From Butyrivibrio sp. (GTDB lineage: Bacteria > Bacillota_A > Clostridia > Lachnospirales > Lachnospiraceae): a stretch of 5,965 nucleotides of DNA. The stretch's first letter is position 1, and each line of letters starts with the position of its first letter. The translations under genes were made by a program, and so were the position numbers. Shown here piece by piece: positions 1 to 5,519 of this stretch. The stretch covers positions 1 to 5,965 of the forward strand of contig NZ_JAILQF010000419.1 of NCBI RefSeq assembly GCF_024699075.1. Direction: 5' to 3'. Below the pieces are notes generated by a model. That model saw only the letters and a list, made by a program, of their open reading frames with translations. It did not search any database and was not told the origin of the DNA.

Positions 1-1
1 A

Positions 2-184
2 AGTGAAAAAGAGCTTTTCGAGCCCTTCGTAAAAGGTGACGACTCCCGCTCTCAAAATACCGGAAGCGGCCTTGGTCTCTCCGTAGCCAAGCAGGTCATG
101 GACATGCACGGCTACGACATCACCCTAAAGCAGCCCTACAAATCCTACACCAAAGCCTTCGTCCTTACGTTCCTCGAAGCATAA
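2..184 (+). CDS. Sensor histidine kinase, C-terminal fragment (HATPase domain end)
   Basis: The reading frame is open from base 2 to a TAA at 182-184, giving the last 60 residues of a protein whose start lies outside the window. The fragment reads SEKELFEPFVKGD, then a glycine-rich G2-type box (NTGSGLGLSVAK), then a VMDMHG helix and a final beta strand. This order (F box, G2 box, end) is the ATP-lid side of the GHKL ATPase domain of two-component histidine kinases, which phosphorylate a partner response regulator. The sensory and dimerisation parts are not visible, so the signal is unknown. Codon use differs from the rest of the window: by hand count 40 of 60 codons end in G or C, mostly C. 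It ends 13 nt before the large inverted repeat and converges on the importer operon. Assignment to the kinase family is solid for so short a piece; the subfamily is not determinable. Confidence 0.85.
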   Translation, partial: SEKELFEPFVKGDDSRSQNTGSGLGLSVAKQVMDMHGYDITLKQPYKSYTKAFVLTFLEA

Positions 185-196
185 ATGCATCCACTT

Positions 197-561
197 CTGC
201 CCCGCCGCCGCTAATTGGTCAGCTTCTTACTTCACGCCTCAAAACAATCGGACACTGGGGATTTTTCCAAAAACATATGCCGCGCTGCCAAACTCGCTCC
301 TGTGCTAAGGGCCTGGCCACATACCGCAATCGGAGGGATTTAATATTTTTCTAGTATTTTCTTAATGCCATAGGCTTTGCTTCCATACAGCATGGCATTT
401 AGAAAATACAGGAAAATGTTAGTTCCTCCGATTGCGGTATGTGGCCAGGCCCTAAGCACAGGATCTCAAACATGTGGCGCGCGGCATATAGGAAAAATCC
501 CCAGTGTCCTCATTTCGGCGTAAGAAGTAAGAAGCTGACCAATTAGCGGCGGCGGGGGCAG
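197..561. repeat. Very long imperfect palindrome (fold-back element) filling the convergent intergenic gap
   Basis: Positions 185-574 contain no credible gene. Instead, the two halves of 197-561 are reverse complements of each other. Paired blocks, outside to inside: 200-233 with 524-557 (34 bp, perfect); 234-238 with 517-521; 250-268 with 491-509 (19 bp, perfect); 275-285 with 479-489 (11 bp, perfect); 299-336 with 425-462 (38 bp, one mismatch); 341-371 with 392-421 (about 28 pairs, one bulge, one mismatch, two U.G if read as plus RNA). The loop is 372-391. Internal loops are small and asymmetric. The base is GC-rich and the apex AT-rich. The structure begins 13 nt after the kinase stop and ends 13 nt before the ATPase stop. 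It could be a bidirectional transcription end, a structured RNA, or a non-autonomous fold-back mobile element. I see no target-site duplication and no transposase. The pairing is certain; its function is unknown. Confidence 0.95.
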
Positions 562-574
562 GCTGGAGCGATAG

Positions 575-1324
575 TTATAGCACCCTGGATAGGAAGTCCT
601 TTAGCCTGTCGCTTTTGGGGGATTCGAAGATCTGCTTAGGGGTTCCTTCTTCTTTGATGCCCTTGTCGGCGAAGAATACTACTCGGTCGGCGACTTCGCG
701 TGCAAATCTCATCTCATGGGTTACTACTACCATGGTCATTCCATCATCTGCGAGTTCCTTCATGAGGGAGAGAACTTCTCCTACCATTTCAGGGTCAAGC
801 GCTGAGGTTGGCTCATCAAAGAGCATTACTTCAGGATTCATCATAAGGGATCTTGCTATTGCAATTCTTTGCTTCTGGCCGCCTGAGAGGCTGTCAGGGT
901 ATGCATTTTTTTTGTCATAAAGACCTACTCTGTTTAAGAGATCATGAGCTTTCTTTTCTGCATCTTTTTTGGACATTATGGAGAGCTTTAAGGGTGCAAG
1001 AGTAAGGTTCTGTTCTATGGTCAGATGTGGAAAGAGGTTAAAGTGCTGAAATACCATTCCTACTCTTCTTCTGATGTCATTGATGTTTACAGATTTAGAT
1101 GTAATATCTTCTCCATCAAGATATATATTACCTTTAGTAACCTTCTCAAGCTGGTTAAGGGTTCTTATAAATGTAGATTTACCACAGCCTGAAGGACCTA
1201 TTACAGCTACAACTTCTCCCTTTTTGATCTGTATATTCACGTTTTCAAGAACGCTATTATTGTCAAAAGACTTATATAGATTTTGTACATCTATTAAAAC
1301 CTGATCATTTACATTTCCACTCAA
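575..1324 (-). CDS. Polar amino-acid ABC transporter ATP-binding protein
   Basis: A 249-residue ATPase of the GlnQ/HisP/TcyC family, which hydrolyses ATP on the cytoplasmic face to power amino-acid import. All nucleotide-binding motifs are intact and in order: Walker [10 protein letters not shown] (43-51), Q-loop glutamine Q93 in VFQHFN, signature LSGGQ (146-150), Walker B VMLFDE (166-171) followed by the D-loop SALD, and switch histidine H203 in VTHEM. Length is normal for the family. The start is a TTG: no in-frame ATG lies before the first beta strand, and an AGAGG ribosome site sits 8 nt upstream. It is the second gene of a two-gene unit, 96 nt after the binding-protein/permease fusion. 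I find no convincing promoter or terminator hairpin in that gap (1325-1420), so co-transcription is likely. The substrate cannot be told from the ATPase; glnQ-like naming would overstate what is known. Confidence 0.95.
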   Translation of the reverse strand: MSGNVNDQVLIDVQNLYKSFDNNSVLENVNIQIKKGEVVAVIGPSGCGKSTFIRTLNQLEKVTKGNIYLDGEDITSKSVNINDIRRRVGMVFQHFNLFPHLTIEQNLTLAPLKLSIMSKKDAEKKAHDLLNRVGLYDKKNAYPDSLSGGQKQRIAIARSLMMNPEVMLFDEPTSALDPEMVGEVLSLMKELADDGMTMVVVTHEMRFAREVADRVVFFADKGIKEEGTPKQIFESPKSDRLKDFLSRVL

Positions 1325-1332
1325 GATTATTA

Positions 1333-1337
1333 CCTCT
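1333..1337 (-). promoter_or_regulatory. Ribosome binding site AGAGG deciding a TTG start
   Basis: On the minus strand AGAGG is followed by 8 nt (TAATAATC) and then TTG, the ATPase start. The next ATG triplets downstream are out of frame, so this site fixes the start codon as TTG. A weak start on the second gene may lower ATPase synthesis relative to the fusion protein, though that effect is inference. Confidence 0.75.
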
Positions 1338-1420
1338 ATTTCTAATATACATGGTCGTTTTTATTTTGCTAAAAGCCTTATCATAATGACTTTGAAACTA
1401 AAGCAGATATGCATTTAATC

Positions 1421-2920
1421 TCATCTTTCTGATTTACGAAGGCTCTTTTCCCATCTTCCTACAAGTACTGTAAGTATCTCAACAATAATAAGATAGATAA
1501 GAGCAACTGCTATAAGAGGAAGGAAAGCTTCATAAGTCTGGCTTCTGATGATATCTCCGCCTCTTGTAAGGTCCGTAAGGCCGATGTAACCGCAGATAGA
1601 TGTCTCCTTGATAAGAGTTATGAACTCGTTTGCAAGTGCAGGGAGTACATTCTTGACTGCCTGAGGAAGGATGATGCTGATCATGGTCTGGCGATAGCTA
1701 AGTCCAAGGCTTCGTCCGGCTTCTGTCTGTCCATCATCTATAGACATTATTCCGCCTCTCATGATCTCGGCAACATAGGCTCCTGAGTTAATTGCAAATG
1801 CAATTACTGCAACAAGTATCTTGGATACATTTACAGACTGGAATACTACATAGTAAATAATAAGGAGCTGGATCATCGCTGGCGTTCCGCGGATGATAGT
1901 AAGATATAATTTGCATATTGCATTAAGGATAGGTAACAGGCCTGTTTTATCATGAGTAACTCTTATAACTCCTACAAGGAATCCTATAAGTACTCCAAGG
2001 ATTACTGCACACAAAGCTATGATCAGTGTATTCTTAAGACCAGAAAGAATGTATACCCATCTGTCATTATCTATAAAATTCTGTTTGATCTTCTCTACAA
2101 GACTAAGGTCAGATGCAGATGTATTATCACCCTTTACTATTATTACCTGTTTGGTTGTTACATAGGACTCAGAGAAGTTAATGGACTTCGCCCTCTCTTC
2201 TGTCATAGTCATTCCTGCAATACCAACATCTGCCTTATGTGAGCTTACTGCATTTATGATAGCATCAAACTCCATATCTTCTATGACAATATCCATGTGA
2301 AGCTTATCGCCTATTGCGCGGATAATATCAATATCGATACCAACGATGTCACTTCCGTCATAATATTCATATGGCTTAAATGCAGCATTTGTTGCTACAA
2401 CCAGGGTACCATTCTCATAAGTGGTTCCTTCAGGAGTTACATATGGACTCTGACCTTTAGTATCATCTCCAATATAATTTGATACTATGCTATCTATAGT
2501 GCCATCTTCTTTAAGCTCTGAAAGCGCTTCATTAATACTATCAAGAAGCGTATCATTGTCCTTGGCTACAACCATTGCATACTCTTCAAGAGTAAATGGC
2601 TCATCAAGAATGTAAAGACCGCTCTCTGTCTCTATCGAAGCTATGGCAGGCTGCTCATCTGCTATAACACAGTCGATCTTACCCTGCTTAAGAGCCTGAA
2701 CGGCGTCTGTAATTTTATTAAATCTTTCAACAGTTGAACCGTATTCGGGAGCTTCATAATCACTTGCATAGATATCGCCTGTTGTACCAAGCTGAACACC
2801 TATTGATGCACCCGGAAGATCATCAATCGAAGCTATGGTTTTGCTGTTGTTATCTGAGCTACAGCCAGCTGTAGCAAGCATCATTATAATTGCCAATATA
2901 GAAAATATTTTTTTCTTCAT
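1421..2920 (-). CDS. Amino-acid ABC transporter: substrate-binding domain (permuted order) fused to permease
   Basis: A 499-residue fusion. Residues 1-20 are a lipoprotein-type signal (basic MKKK, hydrophobic core, ATAGC with C20 as probable lipidated cysteine). About 28-152 matches the part of an SBP_bac_3 domain that is normally second: SIDDLPGASIGVQLGTTGD (GTTGD 45-49), ADEQP with D88, and an end helix ELKEDGTIDSIVSNYIG. A linker (152-171) leads to what is normally the first part: TLVVATNAAFKPYEYYDG (172-189), then MTMTEERAKSINFSESY with R243, ending near 263. Ligand-contact residues of the family (TxxR, GTTG, acidic D88) are all present. From about 291 comes a HisM/GlnP-type permease with about five membrane segments and an EAA loop, E400-A-G-R-S-L-G406 to ILPQAVKN. 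Start is ATG with AGGA 10 nt upstream and its own promoter. It works with the ATPase encoded next; the binding domain would lie outside the membrane. Substrate unknown; cystine or another polar amino acid fits. Confidence 0.93.
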   Translation of the reverse strand: MKKKIFSILAIIMMLATAGCSSDNNSKTIASIDDLPGASIGVQLGTTGDIYASDYEAPEYGSTVERFNKITDAVQALKQGKIDCVIADEQPAIASIETESGLYILDEPFTLEEYAMVVAKDNDTLLDSINEALSELKEDGTIDSIVSNYIGDDTKGQSPYVTPEGTTYENGTLVVATNAAFKPYEYYDGSDIVGIDIDIIRAIGDKLHMDIVIEDMEFDAIINAVSSHKADVGIAGMTMTEERAKSINFSESYVTTKQVIIVKGDNTSASDLSLVEKIKQNFIDNDRWVYILSGLKNTLIIALCAVILGVLIGFLVGVIRVTHDKTGLLPILNAICKLYLTIIRGTPAMIQLLIIYYVVFQSVNVSKILVAVIAFAINSGAYVAEIMRGGIMSIDDGQTEAGRSLGLSYRQTMISIILPQAVKNVLPALANEFITLIKETSICGYIGLTDLTRGGDIIRSQTYEAFLPLIAVALIYLIIVEILTVLVGRWEKSLRKSER

Positions 2921-2960
2921 GTATATTTATTCCTATTTATTTTATTTTTATGCAAATGAA

Positions 2961-2989
2961 ACTATATCACAATTTTAACATGCTGTGAA
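2961..2989 (-). promoter_or_regulatory. Sigma-A-type promoter of the ABC importer operon
   Basis: On the minus strand TTCACA (2984-2989) and TATAGT (2961-2966) are separated by exactly 17 nt, each one base from the consensus. The -10 box is preceded by TGA, an extended -10 element. Transcription would start near 2954, giving a leader of about 34 nt, too short for a riboswitch. A strong terminator lies just upstream, so the importer is probably its own transcription unit. Confidence 0.7.
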
Positions 2990-3020
2990 GTATAAATATG
3001 CAAAAAACATTAATTTTAAT

Positions 3021-3104
3021 CAAAAATCAAAAATCCCCTTCAAACGTCATATATTATTGATCTTAACCAGAAAATCAATGATATATAACATTCAAAGGGG
3101 ATTT
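3021..3104 (-). terminator. Rho-independent terminator after mnmA
   Basis: A 31-nt arm at 3074-3104 and a 31-nt arm at 3031-3061 form a hairpin with a 12-nt loop. It starts 34 nt after the mnmA stop. In minus-strand RNA the 3' arm ends GGGGAUUU and runs into UUGAUUUUUG, a typical U-rich tail. Five positions differ from perfect complementarity. Read as minus-strand RNA, four of these become G.U pairs and one C.A; as plus-strand RNA only one would be a wobble pair. This orientation bias supports a minus-strand RNA structure ending the desulfurase-mnmA transcript. The stem is unusually long for a terminator. Confidence 0.85.
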
Positions 3105-3138
3105 ATATGTTTTTTTCAAGATGATTATACGCAAGAGC

Positions 3139-4215
3139 TTATCTTCGTATTATCATGCCGCCGCCTGCAATAAAATCTCCGTCGTATATTACTGCTGCCT
3201 GACCTGGAGTTGCGGCGCGTACTTTACTTTCAAAATCTATTCTTATAGTATTGTCATCTATATATTTGATATGACATGGTACAGATGTCTGGGAGTATCT
3301 TACCTTGGCAGTATAGGTCTTATTCTCATCAAAGTGCTCTTCTCCCATGTGGTTTATATCAGTTGCATATACCTCGTCACTAAAGAGGTCGTCATTAGAA
3401 CCAAGTATTACATCTCCTGACTCGACATCAATTCCTGTTACATATACAGGATGTCCAAGTGCTACGCCAAGTCCTTTGCGCTGGCCTATAGTATACTGGA
3501 CTGTTCCTTTATGCTTTCCTACAATCTCACCATCTGTTGTCTTAAATACTCCGCTTTTACCAAGACTTCCGGTTTCTTCTTTAATAAAGCGTGCGTAGTC
3601 TCCATCTTCTATAAAGCATATATCCTGACTATCCTTCTTATGTGCAACGGGAAGATCAAGCTTTTCTGCAAACTCTCTTATCTGAGGTTTTGTATATTCT
3701 CCGACTGGCATAAGCGTATGAGATAGCTCATCCTGAGTAAGGTTATACAAGACATAGGTCTGATCTTTCTCAGCGGTTACAGATTTTTTGACAGAATATC
3801 TTCCATTTGGAAGCTGCTCTACTCTTGCATAGTGCCCTGTAGCCATGTAGCTTGCACCAATTTCTCTGCACCTGTCAAGAAACGCTCCCCACTTAACATA
3901 TCTGTTGCAGGCTATACAAGGGTTTGGTGTAAGCCCCTTCAGATATGAGCCTGTGAAGCGGTCTATTACATCGCGTCTGAACTCCTGCCTGAAATTCATC
4001 ACATAATATGGAATATCAAGGCACTCTGCAACCCTCCTTGCATCTTCAACAGCAGAGATTCCGCAGCAGCTTCCTTCTTTTTCCACCTTGCACTCATCAG
4101 ACTGCCATATCTGCATGGTAGCTCCGATCACTTCATATCCCTGTTCTTTTAACAGATAAGCGCAAACTGAAGAATCTACGCCTCCTGACATTCCTACTAC
4201 AACTTTTTCTTTCAT
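3139..4215 (-). CDS. mnmA: tRNA-specific 2-thiouridylase MnmA
   Basis: A full-length 358-residue enzyme (usual family length about 360-380). It adenylates and then thiolates U34 of tRNAs for Lys, Glu and Gln in the cytoplasm, giving the 2-thio part of the mnm5s2U wobble base. Visible motifs: the PP-loop SGGVDSS (10-16) that binds ATP, the NPCIACN segment (98-104), TGHYAR (126-131), KDQTYVLY near 150, and DSQDICFIEDGDYA with C200. C103 aligns with the first catalytic cysteine of the family and C200 with the second, persulfide-carrying one. The C-terminal part carries GQRKGLG (244-250) and a beta-barrel tRNA-contact region. C100 adds a cysteine three residues before C103. The gene starts at ATG 9 nt after the cysteine desulfurase stop; that desulfurase is the expected sulfur donor. 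A terminator follows. Identification is firm. Confidence 0.97.
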   Translation of the reverse strand: MKEKVVVGMSGGVDSSVCAYLLKEQGYEVIGATMQIWQSDECKVEKEGSCCGISAVEDARRVAECLDIPYYVMNFRQEFRRDVIDRFTGSYLKGLTPNPCIACNRYVKWGAFLDRCREIGASYMATGHYARVEQLPNGRYSVKKSVTAEKDQTYVLYNLTQDELSHTLMPVGEYTKPQIREFAEKLDLPVAHKKDSQDICFIEDGDYARFIKEETGSLGKSGVFKTTDGEIVGKHKGTVQYTIGQRKGLGVALGHPVYVTGIDVESGDVILGSNDDLFSDEVYATDINHMGEEHFDENKTYTAKVRYSQTSVPCHIKYIDDNTIRIDFESKVRAATPGQAAVIYDGDFIAGGGMIIRR

Positions 4216-4221
4216 ATATAA

Positions 4222-4225
4222 TCCT
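4222..4225 (-). promoter_or_regulatory. mnmA ribosome binding site overlapping the upstream stop codon
   Basis: On the minus strand the desulfurase stop TAA is followed directly by GGA, so AGGA uses the last A of the stop codon. Six nucleotides later comes the mnmA ATG. Ribosomes finishing the desulfurase would be placed at the mnmA start, which suggests translational coupling of sulfur donor and acceptor. Confidence 0.75.
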
Positions 4226-5346
4226 TATCTATAAAAATCTTCAAGCACCTTCAAAGTCTTAACTATATCGTCCCTTGTATTCTCTCTTCCAAGGCTGAAT
4301 CTGATCGTCCTTCTTGCTTCATCTTCGCTCTTACCGATCGCCATAAGTACGTGAGAAGGCTCTATTGCTCCTGCGCTGCAGGCACTTCCTGCTGAAGCAC
4401 AGATTCCGTTCATATCAAGTCTTATAAGAATTGTTTCGGCGCTAACATCCGGAAAAGTTACATTTAAAGTTCCCGGAAGGTGACACCTGTCATTTTCATT
4501 AATAACAGCCCCTTTAACGATATTAAGTATACCTGACTTAAGTTCATCTCTAAGACTATTTATCCTGATCGCATCATCTTCCATCTTGTCTTTTGCAATT
4601 GTAACAGCCTTGCAAAATCCCATGATATCTGCAACATTCTCAGTCCCGGGGCGAAGGCCAAGTTCCTGGCTTCCTCCAAATAAAAGCTTAGAGAATTCAT
4701 TTTTGTTACGTATATATAATAAACCAATTCCCTTAGGGCCGTACAGCTTATGTGCACTGGCACTAAGAAAGTCTATACAGTAGTCATTTACATCTATGTC
4801 TATATGGCCGAAAGTCTGTACTGCATCTGTATGAAAGAGGATATCATGCTCATGTGCTATAGCCCCTATCTCTTTTATAGGCTGTATCGTACCAAGCTCA
4901 TTATTGGCATGCATTATGGATATTAGTGCTGTATCCTTCCTGATAGCGCTTTTCAGATTTTCAATATCTATAAGGCCTGTCTTATCAACATCAAGATATG
5001 TAACTTCATATCCCTGTTCCTCCATAAAGCGAACTGTATTAAGGACGGCAGGGTGCTCAATCTTAGTTGTAATTATGTGCTTTCCTTTGTTTTTAAGGAT
5101 CCCCGCTCCCATTCGTATTGCCCAGTTATCAGACTCCGTTCCGCCACTTGTAAATACTATGCTCTCGTAAGGCGCATTTATAAACTCTGCTATAGTCCTT
5201 CTTGCCTTCTCAACCTGCATTCTGGTCCTTACTGCAGGCTGATAGAAAGATGAAGGGTTCATATAATTATCTGACAAAAAAGATATCATCTCTTCTACTA
5301 CAGATGGTTCCGGACGGGTCGTCGCCGCATGATCAAGATATATCAT
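4225..5346 (-). CDS. Cysteine desulfurase (NifS/IscS family, YrvO-like partner of MnmA)
   Basis: A 373-residue PLP enzyme that removes sulfur from L-cysteine, giving alanine and an enzyme-bound persulfide. Features in order: YLDHAATT at the N-terminus, TSGGTESDN (66-74, PLP phosphate contact), H98 in EHPA that stacks on PLP, HANNELGTIQP (146-156), D174 and Q177 in TDAVQTFG, the PLP Schiff-base lysine K200 in SAHKLYGPKG, RPGTENV (232-238), and the active cysteine C323 in GSACSAG on the mobile loop. Length is slightly short of Escherichia coli IscS but normal for Gram-positive versions. Start is ATG with AGAGG 6 nt upstream. It is the first gene of a two-gene unit with mnmA. In Bacillus subtilis the equivalent gene, yrvO, also sits beside mnmA and its product serves that enzyme. 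No iscU or sufU is next to it, which favours a tRNA-thiolation role, though a wider Fe-S role cannot be excluded. Confidence 0.95.
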   Translation of the reverse strand: MIYLDHAATTRPEPSVVEEMISFLSDNYMNPSSFYQPAVRTRMQVEKARRTIAEFINAPYESIVFTSGGTESDNWAIRMGAGILKNKGKHIITTKIEHPAVLNTVRFMEEQGYEVTYLDVDKTGLIDIENLKSAIRKDTALISIMHANNELGTIQPIKEIGAIAHEHDILFHTDAVQTFGHIDIDVNDYCIDFLSASAHKLYGPKGIGLLYIRNKNEFSKLLFGGSQELGLRPGTENVADIMGFCKAVTIAKDKMEDDAIRINSLRDELKSGILNIVKGAVINENDRCHLPGTLNVTFPDVSAETILIRLDMNGICASAGSACSAGAIEPSHVLMAIGKSEDEARRTIRFSLGRENTRDDIVKTLKVLEDFYR

Positions 5347-5369
5347 TGTAATCCTCTAACTATTTATTT

Positions 5370-5386
5370 CCTACTACTTCACTAGG
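5370..5386. promoter_or_regulatory. Possible operator dyad at the transcription start of the desulfurase-mnmA unit
   Basis: CCTA at 5370-5373 and TAGG at 5383-5386 form a spaced inverted repeat with partial symmetry inside (CCTACT and ACTAGG, one mismatch). It lies directly downstream of the -10 box, around the expected start of transcription, where a repressor would block initiation. The dyad is short and could be chance. An Rrf2-family regulator such as IscR or CymR would suit the gene content, but no specific match is claimed. Confidence 0.25.
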
Positions 5387-5388
5387 TA

Positions 5389-5417
5389 TTTATAGAACAA
5401 ATATATTATGCTGTCAA
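5389..5417 (-). promoter_or_regulatory. Strong sigma-A-type promoter of the desulfurase-mnmA operon
   Basis: On the minus strand a perfect TTGACA (5412-5417) is followed after 17 nt by TATAAA (5389-5394), one base from TATAAT. The expected start is near 5382, giving a leader of about 35 nt. The box lies just after the terminator of the upstream sulfhydrylase gene, so desulfurase and mnmA form a separate unit. Confidence 0.85.
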
Positions 5418-5430
5418 CACATAATATGCA

Positions 5431-5467
5431 CATAACAAACTCCTCGGTAATTGAATTACCGAGGAGT
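5431..5467 (-). terminator. Rho-independent terminator after the O-acetylhomoserine sulfhydrylase gene
   Basis: Positions 5439-5452 and 5454-5467 are perfect 14-nt reverse complements around one central base. The realistic fold is a stem of about 11 bp (CTCCTCGG paired with CCGAGGAG plus flanking pairs) with an AT loop. In minus-strand RNA the stem is followed by UUUGUUAUG, a modest U-rich tail. It lies 52 nt after the sulfhydrylase stop and immediately before the next promoter. Confidence 0.85.
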
Positions 5468-5519
5468 AACACTTAATATCCTAAACCATAAAGAAAACCT
5501 CTTAGATAGTACACTAACC

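Noticed and set aside
439..546. A 35-codon ATG-to-TAG reading frame on the plus strand inside the right arm of the palindrome
   Set aside because: It has no ribosome site, and the equivalent frame in the mirrored arm stops after five codons. It is best explained by the inverted repeat itself.
197..561. Retron msr-msd RNA or a CRISPR-related element
   Set aside because: The hairpin is long, but there is no reverse transcriptase, no spaced direct repeats and no cas gene in the window. Nothing beyond stem length supports this reading.
1325..1420. A separate promoter for the ATPase gene (TATGAT-like box in the 96-nt gap)
   Set aside because: No acceptable -35 box lies 16-18 nt upstream of it, and no terminator separates the two genes. 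Co-transcription is simpler.
1952..2242. A 96-residue plus-strand open frame antisense to the importer fusion
   Set aside because: It lies wholly inside a well-supported gene and is rich in Tyr, Ser and Lys without any family resemblance. It is a frame shadow.
1421..2920. The odd domain order as a sequencing or assembly artefact
   Set aside because: The frame is open across 499 codons with a proper signal peptide, linker, permease, ribosome site and promoter. A join error would be unlikely to leave one copy of each half in frame.
5347..5519. T-box or S-box (SAM) riboswitch ahead of the desulfurase
   Set aside because: The expected leader is only about 35 nt. The hairpin at 5439-5467 lies upstream of the promoter and fits a terminator for the preceding gene.
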